Part shown: positions 1 through 11,202 of the stretch, one piece after another
Layout of the letters: each line of letters opens with the position of its first letter
How positions within the stretch are numbered: the stretch's first letter is position 1
Assembly (NCBI RefSeq): GCF_042100115.1
Contig: NC_091273.1
Coordinates: 3,596,001-3,660,000 of the forward strand
Direction of reading: 5' to 3'
Length of the DNA: 64,000 bases
Source: Alternaria dauci
Lineage: Eukaryota > Ascomycota > Dothideomycetes > Pleosporales > Pleosporaceae
Translations under genes and position numbers: made by a program
The notes under the pieces: generated by a model
What the model was told of the DNA's origin: nothing
Database searches by the model: none
What the model saw: the letters and a program-made list of their open reading frames with translations, nothing else

Positions 1-1804
1 GACTCTGGGGTGGCCTGGATAGCGTCTCGTATTGGTGCTTCCAATTACGCTACGTGTGCTACGTCGTTCATGTCCACCATCAGTCGCAAGCTCAAACTTC
101 AAAAACGCCTAAGTCAACAAAGACTGCCCGATCCTTCACTAGAAATTGCATGGCGTTATACTAGGGGTAAGTCGCCCTCAATATGGTGGTAACCATCAGC
201 CAAACTCACACTTCCAATCCCAGCTTACTTCAATGAGAGCATTGAAGCTACTTATCAGACCATCGATCGATCGGATTTCGAAGCACGACTGGGAAGACAT
301 TACACAGGTTCATTGTATGACGAGGAACCCGGCTGGTACGCGCTACGAAATGTCGTGTTTGCGAGCGGATGCAGGATCACGACGTTCAAGTCATGTTCCT
401 GGATGGAAGCTCAAAAGAAAGCAAAAGGATACTTCGACAACGCACTTTCCGTAGAGGCGGAGTTGTTGCATGGAACCCCAGGACTCATCGCAATACAAGC
501 ACTATTGGCCATGGTATGAATAAGTGTCCCTTCTATAACGAGCTAATAATAACGTCAAAGGCTTTCTTCGCTGACGGTCTAGGGGCCGCAAAACTGGAGT
601 ACACACTTATTGGTTGTGCCGTGCGCTTGGCGTATGCAAGAGGTATTCATCTTCAACCGACCTCGAGATCTGTGTCTTTCGAACAATCGGAAAGACGAAG
701 CTGGCTATTTTGGACTCTATACTGCTTTGAAAAGCACCTCACAATGCGTGCAGGACGTCCATCTGTAAGCTCCACACTTTCACTAGTGTTGTCAAACTTA
801 TAGTTGCCTCTAGGTGATCGATGACGAGGATATCAGTTGCGCGCTGCCAACTTGGGCGCCGAATGCAAGCTCCAGCTTTGTAGAATGTTTTAGGAATATT
901 GTAGATCAGGCAAAGATGTCTTCGACTATCGCAAAAAGCTTCGCCACCGTAAAGGCTCGGCAACGACCACTTCGAGAAAAGGCTTGTCTGATCAAAGAAA
1001 TCAACACGACTTTACGATCTTGGTACGAAAACCTCTCTCCAGATCTGAAGGTTCTGTTTCCAGTCGACACCAAGAAGATACCACGAGGTCTATGCGCAGA
1101 GCATCTCATGTATCTCCATCTTTCTTACTACGGTAATATGGCTGCTCTCCATTCTGTCCTTGGTTATCCTTGGAACCTCAACGACGCGCAGTTGAGTGAT
1201 CAAGACGACACAGTGGTGAGGTTTCAGATGGAGGCTAGCAGCGATGCATTAGCAGAGGCATCACGGCATATTATCTTCATTGCTCGATCAATCTCTTTAG
1301 ATGCTGCTGCTCCAGTGTGGTAAGTGAATAGGAAGCCCACAGTCCCTTATTCTGACCTTGACACTTCCTAGGCTCGTATTTTACTACCCATTGCTCGGCA
1401 TGATCAACATGTTTGTGTCGATACTCAAGTCGCCAGCTGGACCAGCGACTGAGAAGAATATTGGGATTATCGACATGGCCGCCGGCTACTTTGCGTATCT
1501 TGATTACTCCACAGACGCCATTTTTTCTTTCGATCTAGTAAAGAATTTGGCACAGTGGGCTAGGAAAGCAGTTTCTCAAGCGCGCGATCAAGTTCCTACT
1601 CCGCAATCTACGCACTTCGCCGTGGAACGAGACGTGCTATCGCCAATGGAGAACTTTCATGTCAACTCAATTCCTAATGTAAGTTTGTTATACCCGGTCA
1701 TTCAATCGCCGACTGATGATTTGTAGACAGTGATGGATATTGATGGAATGGATTTGGATGATTGGCCAACATTTCTTGCTCGCCTGCCACAGTTTATAGC
1801 TTGA
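1..1804 (+). CDS. Fungal-specific transcription factor, 3' part (5' end outside window)
   Basis: The visible 516 residues are the regulatory (Fungal_trans type, PF04082-like) part of a Zn-cluster transcription factor; any DNA-binding domain lies upstream of base 1. The exons I support are 1-166, 224-513, 561-764, 814-1319, 1372-1678 and 1727-1804, all with GT..AG introns of 47-57 nt and consistent phase. The family is recognised from the order DSG-W-I, then DEEPGWYALRN and ASGCRI, then AVRLAYARGIHLQP and the block RRSWLFWTLYCFEKHL with its GRPS end, which is the hallmark of this regulator domain. A short acidic tail follows, with repeated MD and DD residues. The gene ends 222 bases before the convergent SnoaL-like gene. 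Its target genes cannot be told from sequence; the adjacent P450 and cyclase-family genes are plausible ones by position only. Confidence 0.88.
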
Positions 1805-2026
1805 TGTCGACATCAGCACACCGCTCACGAACTCCAATGACAGTCTAACGTCCACTTCAACATCAGTGAGTCATGAAATGTCATCACACGATTGTAAACC
1901 CTCAAGAATCGTTTCATCCTCCTGCAGTAATATAAATACTAAGAGATTTCACGAGCTTAGCATGATAGGTAACTGTCGTCATCTCATCTACTATTGTGGT
2001 CTTACTTCTCGTTCTTCTTTCCACCT

Positions 2027-2593
2027 TCATGCGCCTTTTTCACCCGCGCATGACAACAACTTCTCTAGAGGCGCAGGATCCTATATCATATCAGCATCGT
2101 TCCAGAATACAGACAGAGGTACGTCTTACAGCCCAAACTTGGTAAGATAGTAGCCTCGCTCGTGGCTCAAGCTGAACTACCATTCTAGCCGTAAATTCCA
2201 TGTCAACACACTCTCCATTTGCAACAGTCATCTCCACACTTCCAAGAAGCATAAGATCAGAGCAATCTGTGTTATGTATGTACACTCTCTTGACAAAATG
2301 CTTGCGTTTCTTCACTATGTCCCATGCGTTCTTGCGTGATTTGCGAATCTCTGTATGTGGAAGTTGTAGCAGTCTTAGTAGCCACTGAAAGTGTTGTACA
2401 TACCTGCAGATCCCGTAGCCGTTCCAGCCGCAGCGATCATCACACCGTCAGGTGTGAATATCTCATCGGCTAGTGTGTTTCCCGCTTTGTCGGTTGGATC
2501 ATCTACTGCAGCAAAGAATCTTTCTATGAGTGATTTTATATCGTTCGGTGTCGGGACTGTAGGCCACGCTGTGTTCGCGGTGGAATTGATCAT
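2027..2593 (-). CDS. SnoaL/NTF2-like small protein
   Basis: The 154-residue protein has a SnoaL-like (NTF2 superfamily) cone-fold pattern: an N-terminal helix (IKSLIERFFAAVDD), then the segment LADEIFTPDGVM, then IRKSRKNAWDIVKKRKH, and closing strands ending LLSYQVWADPAPL. Exons run 2593-2404, 2350-2130 and 2080-2027. The third exon is invisible to a plain frame scan, but joining it gives the ending QVWADPAPLEKLL and a stop in phase, which fits the family much better than reading through the intron. Proteins of this fold serve as small hydrolases, isomerases or cyclases, and many fungal members have no known reaction. It is divergent from the P450 pseudogene, 381 bases away, and may once have shared its promoter. 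Confidence 0.8.
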
Positions 2594-2974
2594 TTTGTTC
2601 GGAGGGGGATATCTGCTTCGAACACAAAAGACTTGAACCCTGATATACTGGTCGTTGTATGCATGCTCCGCTACTATACGGGCGTCAGCTGCATGCTAGA
2701 CCAGCAAGCGGTCGGCGTGCTCCCCAACTGAGTCCGGCGCGTTTTGCTTCCGGGGCGATCCTGCCCGCCTCATTCCCCGCATCGAAAACACCACGCATAC
2801 ACTCGCCAGCAGCCACAACCGCGTGAACCGCAAACTAATCTTAGGAAAATGCAGAGAGCATGGGTTCCAGGCCCACAGATGGCGCCAGCCGGTCCTGATC
2901 ACGGTGCAGCTCCTACATTTTAGGAGACTGCAAAACTACCTAGCTATCTTCACCATGCAACAGCATTGAGCCCC

Positions 2975-4907
2975 ATGAACAACAGACCCTTTTACCAATT
3001 TATCGTCGGTATGATTGAAGACCGTATCGTATTGCTCGCTTCTGCGATCACTATCGTGGTGATCCATCTCGCAGCGAAGTGTTTACAAGTCGGCCGGCGA
3101 CCGAAGAACTTCCCTCCGGGCCCACCTACAGTACCAATACTGGGAAATCTCCATCTCGCAAGTTCTTCTATCCATGAAGCTTTGGTACAGCGACTCATAT
3201 ACCAACAGATGCCAAAAGATAGGCCGTGGCTGCAATTCACTACATGGGCAGAAGAGTATGGGTAGGTTGATGATGGGAAAACAACAAGTAAACTTCCACG
3301 GACACGAGGTAGCTCAGTGTATTCACTCATGCTTGGAACAAAAACATACATCGTGTTATCATCGCCAGATGCTGTAAAGGATCTTCTTGATAAGCGCAGC
3401 AATATCTACTCGTCACGTCCAGATATGTACATGGCTCACGATGTGGCCAGCGGAGGCCTCCGTTTGGTAACAGCAGTAAGTCATCTTCGCGTCAAGTCTC
3501 TATCTCCTCTAACAAAACCACCATAAATACGGCGCCATATGGCGTACCATGCATAGAATGGTTCACAACATCTTCAACATGCGCGCAGCGATTACATACG
3601 TTCCTTACCAAGACCTCGAGAACAAGCAAATGTTGCGAGATATGCTGGACAGTCCAGAGGATTTTGTCAACCACATACGCCGATACAGCAATTCTCTTAC
3701 TACGCAGATGGTGTTTGGCTTTCGAACTACCAGTAATGCTGATCCAAAACTGAAACAGCTCTTCGACAGCTTCGAGAAATGGGGCTCCTTGGCTGCCGGA
3801 GCAAGCTCGCAGCTTTCAGATCTGTATCCTATTTTGCGACTCCTTCCACCTTCCTTGCGCCCCAACTATCGCTATGCGCAAGGTCTGCACAAGAGAGAGA
3901 GATGGAGCTGTATCTCGGCCATTGGATGGACACGAAGAACGGTGTGAAGAACGGAACGGGAAAGGTGTGAACCGTCTCTTTACAATGGATCTGTACCGTC
4001 GACTGACATCACGATCGACAGCCTTGTTTTTGTAACGACGTCCTGCGTGTGTAGCATGCTGAAAACATGTCCGACGAACAAGCTGCATACCTCGCTGGCT
4101 CGCTCCTCGAAGCTGGCAGCGATACCACCTCTGCTATCCTCGTCGGATTCGTGCAAGCGATGCTCGTTCATCCTGATGTTCAACACCGCGCACAAGCGGA
4201 GCTTGACCAAGTCGTTGGACACACGCGCCTCCCTCACATTCATGATGCTGAAAAGCTGCCATATCTACGCGCTATCGTCAAGGAGTGCATCCGATAGATG
4301 CCAGCAACTATCATGGCGGCGCCACACGCAGTCACACAGGACGACGAGTATATGGGATACAAGATACCAGCTGGAGCAACCGTGCTGATCAATGTCTGGT
4401 GAGTTGACGTTTCTATTCCACTTTCCTAGAGCGGATCGATGTGGAAGGGGACTACACATGAATCCAGCTACAAACCCCAACCCGAGAACATTCGACCCCT
4501 CACCATTTGAAAACGACCTCCGCTCGGAGTTTGAATGTGCAACTGGACGCGATCCATCGGAGCGGCGCAATTACATCTTCGGTGCTGGGCGTCGCGTGTG
4601 CCAGGGCATGCACATCGCCGAGCGCTCACTATTCCTCGCTGTCACACGTCTGCTGTGGGCGTTCGACTTCAAGATGCCTGAGTCAGGAAGCCTGCCACAT
4701 GTGGATGATCTGGTAGGTGATTTGACGGTGCAACCCGCCCCGTTTGAAGTCAGAATCGTTGCAAGGAGCGAGGAGAAGATTAGTCTGGTGCAGGAGACGT
4801 GGGCAGATGTAGAGAACATGATATTGGATGAGAAGGGGCAGTGGAAGAATGTACCACAGGGCATGGCGTTCAGCACGTGGATACCTGACGTGGAGGAGAG
4901 AAAGTAG
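2975..4907 (+). pseudogene. Cytochrome P450, disrupted (pseudogene)
   Basis: This is a microsomal class II P450 remnant. It has an N-terminal membrane helix, the proline hinge PPGPPTVPILGN, the I-helix AGSDTTS, the K-helix region LRAIVKECIR, and the heme loop FGAGRRVCQG, where the Cys ligand is intact. It cannot be read as one protein. (1) The intron starting at 3477 (GTAAGT) has no usable AG before the exon resuming YGAIWRTMHR near 3532. (2) The frame shifts in an AG-dinucleotide run at about 3891-3902; one extra AG unit explains it. (3) TAG at 4052-4054 sits between PCFCNDVLRV and HAENMSDEQ. (4) TAG at 4295-4297 interrupts KECIR and MPATIMAAPHAV, where homologues have Trp. A first intron would also need a GC donor (GCAAGT near 3159). 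The rest is well conserved, so the loss looks recent. Assembly error cannot explain all the lesions. Confidence 0.85.
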
Positions 4908-5459
4908 TAATGTAGCTTTGGGTGCGATTCCACTATTATGATGGAAAGTCTCCCTGTTCAGATGGTAACAACAAGCCAATCTAGCAGGATATCTATGAAT
5001 TCACTGTTAGATATCTGTAAACTTACTATTCTACATACTTCTTACTTTACTCTTAAAACGCACCCGCCGTTTTCTTACTAGCTTCTAAACGCTAGTCCTC
5101 CCTAAACTATGAATTCTACAGAAGTGTACTACCTACTCGCCTGTCTTGAGATTCACAACATCAGTTTTTAACAGATAAGTTTAGGACACAATTTGCGAGA
5201 CACCAATCCCTTAACAAGTAAGCAAGAATGACCCAAGGATCGCATACAATTAGCAGGTGTTGAGGCTAGATACGATAAAATTTCCTCGAGGATTAGACTT
5301 TCACACTAAGCTACCATGCCCAAGGCATTCACTTCGCACATCTAAGAGACCCTGCGCACTTCCCGAACGATGACAGCTTATCTATACCCTCAATACACTC
5401 CCTAGTGTCGTCTAAGAACGTTATTCGATCACTGTCTATATCCTTCATCGCCAAAGCTC
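4908..5459. other. Gene-free spacer, AT-rich
   Basis: This spacer lies between the P450 pseudogene and the first small secreted protein. It is richer in A and T than its surroundings, with short TA-rich runs between about 4980 and 5330. I see no open frame, tRNA or clear repeat. It would contain the 3' ends of the two convergent transcripts. Confidence 0.5.
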
Positions 5460-5784
5460 CTAAATCCGGCAGCAAGCCCAGCAATCCTGCACATGTCAGC
5501 TTAGTACTCAAAAACATCACTATGACCCTGAAAGTCGCTCGGTACTTACACCGAGTTGCGCAGGTTCCTACCACCGGTTAGCAGATATTCAATCTTGTAT
5601 GGAACCTCGATCGACATACCCATCCTTCACCACAGTCGCTAGGCGCTTCTGAAGCGCAGATACGTGTGCAAGCCCTTGCCTCAGGAGTCGCAAGCACTGT
5701 TGGTGGTACTTGTGTAGGGCGAGTTCGAGTCGGCCCTGCAACTGCGAGAGCAGTGAGGAGGGTGATGACGATAAAGATCTTCAT
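5460..5784 (-). CDS. Small secreted six-cysteine protein, paralog 1 (candidate effector)
   Basis: The 69-residue precursor begins with a clear signal peptide (MKIFIVITLLTALAVAG) followed by a Pro/Thr-rich stretch and a compact cysteine module: ACTRIC, then DCGEGW, then GDCWACCRI at the end. There are six Cys in the mature part, spaced C-x3-C-x7-C-x10-C-x2-C-C. The model has three exons: 5784-5620, an 18-base mini-exon 5567-5550, and 5486-5460. Introns are 52 and 63 nt with GTATGT and GTAAGT donors and CTAAC-type branch sites. The same architecture is found in the neighbour at 6354-6644, which supports it. Nothing in the sequence gives the function. Size, secretion and cysteine content fit apoplastic effectors or antimicrobial-type peptides, which is inference only. 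Confidence 0.8.
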
Positions 5785-5877
5785 GTTGACTGTGCTGATT
5801 ATGTCTTTTGCGTTTGAAGATGGAGAGGAAGAAGAAGTGATGTTGGAAAGACGAAGTAAAGAGGAGACACGGAGGGC

Positions 5878-5883
5878 TATATA
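5878..5883 (-). promoter_or_regulatory. TATA box of small secreted protein 1
   Basis: TATATA lies about 95 bases upstream of the start codon at 5784 on the minus strand. The second paralog has a TATA run at nearly the same distance, suggesting a shared promoter layout. Confidence 0.45.
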
Positions 5884-6353
5884 CATTCGCTCCTCGCCAA
5901 ACGCCACTCGATGGACCTCTGTTCTGGGATTGACACAGTCTGAACGAGCGTGCTCCGGACTCGCGAGCAACCACGTGGTATACCGACTTCTCAGCTTATG
6001 GCTGACGTACAATCACCCTCGGAAGCTCTTAACAAACACAGTAAATGCGACCAACCGATGAGAGATGCCTGATTTGCATGTACGCGTTCGATGACGCTCC
6101 ACTTGGCTGACACTATGAAGAGAAGAACTGGTAGAGAAGGTAGAGAAGGTAAGAGAGCATACTACAGTATTCACAGAAGACTTTACTTGTTATGCCACAG
6201 CACTGCTTTCATCCAGAATTAGTCCCGGTTGTGCCGTATAGACAGATCATCCATAAGCATCCTCTGTAATTAACCTCTTTCGCTCCACCTAGCTCCCGAG
6301 AATTTCCTCAGTCACCTCGCATCATGCGCAGGTGCTCCAGGTTCTCCGCGACT

Positions 6354-6644
6354 TCATCCAATTGGCTCCTGGACTCGACAGCAGAACCAACAATTCTACC
6401 AACGTCAGCTTAGACACTAGTCCGGTAAAGAAGTCGAGAATACTCACACCAGAGTTCGTAGATTCCTGATATATGTTAGCGCCCAGTCATTTAAATTGAA
6501 AACCCAATCACTTACCCAGCCCTCACCACACTCTGTTGCTTCGGGAAAACAAGCGCGTGTGCAAGTCCTGGTCTGAGGAAACGCGGCTGGTGTGGCAGCT
6601 GCGAAAGCGGCAAAGAGAGTGATGATGGCGATGAATGACTTCAT
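6354..6644 (-). CDS. Small secreted six-cysteine protein, paralog 2 (candidate effector)
   Basis: This 62-residue precursor is a tandem paralog of the gene at 5460-5784 on the same strand. A signal peptide (MKSFIAIITLFAAFAAA) leads to a mature part with TCTRAC, ECGEGW, GNCWFCCRV and a short tail, so the cysteine pattern C-x3-C-x6-C-x10-C-x2-C-C nearly repeats that of paralog 1. Exons are 6644-6516, an 18-base mini-exon 6465-6448, and 6395-6354, with introns of 50 and 52 nt at exactly the same protein positions and phases as in paralog 1. The mature regions differ greatly outside the Cys, CGEGW and CCR positions, which points to fast divergence after duplication. The function is unknown and the effector assignment is inferred. 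Confidence 0.8.
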
Positions 6645-7532
6645 GTTGTTGGTGATGGATATTGAGAGGTAAAGGAAGTTGATAGAAGTGTGGTCTGTGT
6701 GGGATGTGGAAGTGAGGAGCGGGTGTAGGCGATGGTATATATATATATTCCCCTCAAACAACTGCCTAGAACACATTCACCGGGAAACCGCGGATTGCAC
6801 TCTCTCAACCGTTGCACGCAGTACGTGACATGTACGCTTTAATACTATGATTGACATGCAAACGCTCCAACCCATTGAATAGATAGATGGTAAACGCGTA
6901 CGTTGCAAGAAAAGAAAATGTTACACCAATCTCTTCAGCTGCTGAGAACCCATGCAGCTGAAATAAGACAGTCCCAAATGAAGCGGGTGACCTCAAGGGG
7001 CGGCTAAATATGGTCATAGCGGTATACTTTCCAAGCCTTCGAGAACGTGTTGGTGTCGTTTGTCATGGAGTACGGGCAGTCTTGGCTAATATACCGCCCG
7101 CCCTGCTTACCCGGTTTCGGGGAGACGGGTTTTCCACATTCTGAAATACTCATAGATGAACTCCGGATTGGGAGGATAGATTTGCAGAACGAAGAAATAG
7201 ATGATGTGTATGCTGTTCGTAGGACGATGTTGCCAGATTGAATCGTACGGGATACGGAAGAGCATTGAGAAGGCACCTGTATGTACAGCAGATATCGGCC
7301 CGTAAAGATTAGTAAAGTTCAGTTCTGTTGTACTTCCATGCACTTGCCAATGGAAGAGACTCCGAGGGCGGAGTGAAGATGAGCGTAAGCACCGGCTTGG
7401 CTTTGCTACTACTGTACCACGCCAAACCTTTTACTACAACACCACCTCAGCCCAGATTCATCTTCTCCCATTCTCAAAGATTTCCCATCTTAACTCTTCG
7501 TGAGGTCACATTCTACAAGAAGGGATGTCCGG
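6645..7532. other. Spacer with promoter of secreted protein 2; no supported gene
   Basis: Apart from the TATA run near 6740 I find no gene here. Short overlapping frames on both strands between 7004 and 7343 have no recognisable family, no signal peptide and no consistent splice sites, so they are not annotated. Confidence 0.45.
6736..6748 (-). promoter_or_regulatory. TATA run upstream of small secreted protein 2
   Basis: An alternating TA run of 13 bases lies about 92-104 bases upstream of the start at 6644 and is the likely TATA element. Confidence 0.5.
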
Positions 7533-8744
7533 TTAGAAGATTGCGACAGCATTTGGCGGACTCGCAACACCACCAGGTACCTACACAGGGATTAGCTCTC
7601 ACCTTAGTCTCAGCAATTGGTAAGACCTACCTTCAACGGCACGCTACTAACAAAGCAAGTGCTCCGGCCTAACTCCTCGCTCTTTTCACACAACCGCTCC
7701 AAATCAAACATCTCACCTATCATGACACCCCAGCCACCTAACAACCACTGGTGTAATAATCCACCGCCCTGCATCTCATTTTCCCAGGTTTCACCCGCCC
7801 AGAGTCCGCCTGGAGCGTTGTGTGGACCTGCTAGAGGTGCCATCTCGAAAGAGGGGGCGTCGGATGCTGCGAAATGATCAGTCCAGGTCACGTTATGGTT
7901 GGTTGGTTGGTTGGTATTGAAAAGAGAGATGGGTCGAGATGGCGTAGGTGGCAATGGAGATGAGATAAGACGTGGAGAAAGTGAGCTGAGCATCCTTACC
8001 GACAGCGACGAACCCATTTTCCCAAATCCACTGCACAGTCTGTTTATCCGACTGCACACCCAAGAACGCCGGCGGCTTATCCTTGAGAGATTTCTTCTCT
8101 TCTTCGCCCAGCTTGGCGTAATCGCGAGTGAATCCTGTTCGTAAGAGCAACATATCGCCTTCTCTCGTCTTGATACCTGTTTCTTGCAGCATGTCCTTCA
8201 ACTCTTCTGCCGTGATACTGTTCGCATCTAGTGCATACACTTCTTTCTTTCCTTTCTTTTCAAGATATCGCGGATAGTCTAGGATGATACCCCGGGTGGT
8301 GATACCGCCAGAATTGGCCACGCGATCGATGCCAATGACTTCCGATGACTCGAGGTCCTGCTGTGAACGCCCGCCGTAGTATCTTTTTGCGCTCTGGTAT
8401 CCGTAGTGCCTGAATCCGTCCCATTGGCTACTTCCTTGGGTATTGAAGTCTAGATGATCATCGTTGACTGTTCTCTTCGTGCCGTCTGGATATTGCTTGT
8501 TCTTCATTCTCCAGGAGAATGGTGGTCGGTCGAAGGAAGGATGAGAAGGTAAGTTGAGATACCAGTCTAGCGAGACGCGATCGCCAGTTTGTATTTCTTG
8601 GGCTGCTGCTTTGACGACAGACGGTGTGATCATGTTCAGAGCACCAAGTTCGTCGTCTGCACCGTAGAGGCCCCACGCGTTTCCTGGAGGGCCATTCTTG
8701 TCGAGTGGAAGATCCTGAAATGGAGGGCGAGATCGTGGTGACAT
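7533..8744 (-). CDS. Cyclase-family (PF04199-type) hydrolase
   Basis: The 342-residue protein belongs to the putative cyclase family, relatives of bacterial kynurenine formamidase. It shows NAWGLYGADDELGALNMIT near the N-terminus, the core block NTQGSSQWDGFRHYGY where metal-binding residues sit in the family, the segment GGITTRGIILDYPRY, and the C-terminal ending KVPGGVASPPNAVAIF. Exons are 8744-8000, 7866-7631 and 7580-7533, joined in phase; the last 16 codons are needed to recover the conserved end. The metal site is the fungal variant (QGSSQWDG), not the bacterial HxGTHxD form, so the reaction cannot be assumed to be formamide hydrolysis. It sits 0.9 kb from the secreted protein pair and may belong to the same accessory locus as the P450 and SnoaL-like genes. 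Confidence 0.85.
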
Positions 8745-9145
8745 GTTGGATTCCTATGTAGCGAACTTGTCGTTGGTACGTGGTGAACCTGCAGGTCTCC
8801 GATCTGCTGATATTGAGTCGTCTTTGCAGGAGACAGAGTGCATCATGTCGGACTGGTGACCTGATACTTCGGCTGAATGTACAGCGAGGGCTATGTGGCG
8901 CGTAGTGGGGTAAAGCGCGGGGTAATTCCGTAGTCGCTAACTCGGTAATCGATGTGGTACGGATATCACGACCGTTGATCGAGTAAACATTCAGCTTCTT
9001 CACTAACATGCTGAAGACTCCTGGATGTCGCGCCCTTCTAGGCCAAAAATGCATTCTTCACATTCATCATGATGAGAGATAGGGTTCGGGTAGGTGTTCG
9101 CGACGCGCTTTGGCATGTTATACCTACTATGCCACACCAGCGGGA
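8745..9145. other. Spacer between cyclase-family and TBC genes
   Basis: This 401-base stretch holds the 5' flank of the cyclase-family gene and the 3' flank of the TBC gene. I see no further gene or repeat. Confidence 0.4.
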
Positions 9146-11202
9146 TCAAAAGTCCGGTCCCATCCCTACACCACTTCCTCTTGAGCCTGTGTTCTTCAAG
9201 TGCGCGCCGCTGCCTTTGAACAGACTTTGCCAAATGAAGGCCTCACTCAACAATAGCTCAATGTCCTTCTCTGTCCATTGCCGCGTTGGTAATGATTGTA
9301 GGAACATCATCGTCTCTTGGAAGTCCATCTTTCGCAGTTGATCAGACCATTTGACGAGGAACGCGGCGCAGACGTAGAGGTGGAAGGACGAAAACCCATC
9401 TTCTTCGGCCTATAAGAAGTCAGAAATGCGCATCAAGAGGACGGCTACGTGACTTACCAAGTACGTGTCCCACATCCTTATCGTGTTCTTGACGGATATC
9501 TCGCGCATTAGAAGACAGTTCATCCATCGAAAGCTGAACTGTATGAACTCAACACCTTCGTTCTGCAGATGCTTCGCTAGCTGGTCGTCGATACGCGTAG
9601 TTAGGTCTCTCAGACTTGCCACTTGTCTTTGGATACCTGGTTGATGTGCGATGTAGTTGTCTTGAATTCCGTCAAGAAGTTTGGTCAGACACCAAAAGGA
9701 ATCTGCCTCAACTGCGTCTAAGACTTGTTTTGGTAATTGGCCAGGGTCCATACCAAATTCAATATCGGGATCTGAGATGTAGGCGCCCAGGAAGACCTGC
9801 CAGAATGGGGTGACCAGGTCATTGATGCCTTGTACATAGCCCGAGGCAGGATGTCGTATCGCCCACACGTATAGTATTCGCTCGAGCGATCGTTGGGTCG
9901 CTTCGTAGCTGTAAAGCTCAAGGTGTGGATTCGTCCGAGGCACGTCGATGCTGATCTGATGCCATATAGCTTCGTCCAAGCCACGTCCTCGCCCACGATT
10001 TGTCGAGGGGTAGGCTGCGCCGCCTGCCATTCCGGAGGCAACGGCGCTAGCACTGCCAGAAGTACCTCGTTCGAAAGCCTGCCGCACTCCCTCCAAGTAT
10101 TCCTTTCGTTTGCGCTCAAGTGTCGCGACCCTCCTCTCGCTGCTAGTCGGTAGGTATCCCAACAGAACCTGCCATGTCATGGCGCGCACTTCAGACGGAA
10201 CACCTGACCATGCCGAGTCTCGCAGATCCGACAATGATATGGTGCTCGCTTGGAGTATCCTCTTGAACTTGTTGATTCTTGTTATTCGTGCAGAGTGCTC
10301 CTCGGTCTGTTTTGCGGACGCGTTTGGGGGTGGAGTAGGATGCGAGATAAGATGTAGCGAATTTGCGGGGTCTCGAAGGATCTCTTGATACTGTGGCCGT
10401 AGGATTTTCCCTTCAATTTTCTTCGCGGTTGGGTAGTTGGGTATGCCTCGCTCCTCTGCAATGTCGCCGCTGTCTATACCGCGCCATGCGGTTGAGCCCA
10501 GACTTTCTCTGCTAGCATGTCCGGTCGTTTCTTTGGCCTTGGATGGCTGTTTCCGCCGTCCCTTCCTCCGCATGTTTGCGATGCTCGGCAGCCCGAATTC
10601 GTCTTCATCGTCCTCAAACATGTTGTCGGCATCGTCTTCGTCGCCATCGTTCCAATCTTGGTGGGTATCGTTGAGAAAATAGCTGTACGTTGCTCGTGCG
10701 GGACGGGGTGATATGGTCTTGCTGGACCGGCTCGGTGCAGTGCTTGACTCGCGACTGTGGGTGGTCGATGGCGGGGTTCGAGGTCGCGAGTTTGACCCAG
10801 AGACGCTCCTTTTAGCAATCAGTTCTGTTCCGAATAATGTATCACTCCGAGCAACATACAATGAGCTGAAGTTGAGTATGTCGGCATGCGAATAGGATGC
10901 GCCAATGACCTTTTTGTTTTGCGGTGAGCTAGCGGAGTTGGATGTTGTGCGCCAGAATGGAGAGGCCGAGCTGCGCATGAGATATCAGTGTTGGGAATTC
11001 ATATGCGACAGGGTTGTAGTAACGTACGAGGACCGGTCTGTACGCAGGGAAGCGATGTGTTAGCTACCCCGGATACTATGACGCTCTTTGTGGTTTGGAA
11101 GGACACGAACCGACCTGGACCATTTCCTGGATAATTGTTAGCAAACCATAGATGGCGCACAAGACTGGGGAGACAAACCTGCTGCTGCTTCTTAGAGGCC
11201 AT
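9146..11202 (-). CDS. GYP1: TBC-domain Rab GTPase-activating protein (Gyp1/TBC1D22 type)
   Basis: This 608-residue protein would speed GTP hydrolysis on Golgi Rab GTPases (Ypt1/Rab1 class in yeast). The TBC domain spans roughly residues 260-580. It contains WSGVPSEVRAMTWQVLLGY at its start, the arginine finger in ISIDVPRTNPHL, the glutamine finger in SGYVQGINDLVTPF, and the later IRMWDTYL block. The N-terminal third is Ser/Pro-rich with an acidic patch (DGDEDDADNMFEDDEDEFG). Exons are 11202-11179, 11126-11111, 11037-11028, 10970-9458 and 9409-9146. The three tiny 5' exons are supported by CTAAC branch sites and one continuous phase, but exon 2 needs a weak GTTCGT donor. An alternative is translation starting inside the large exon at 10978. 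It is head-to-head with the Hrp1-type gene, 450 bases apart. Confidence 0.87.

Noticed and set aside
7004..7343. Overlapping short frames on both strands
   Set aside because: No domain, no consistent splice sites and neither frame has a good start context.
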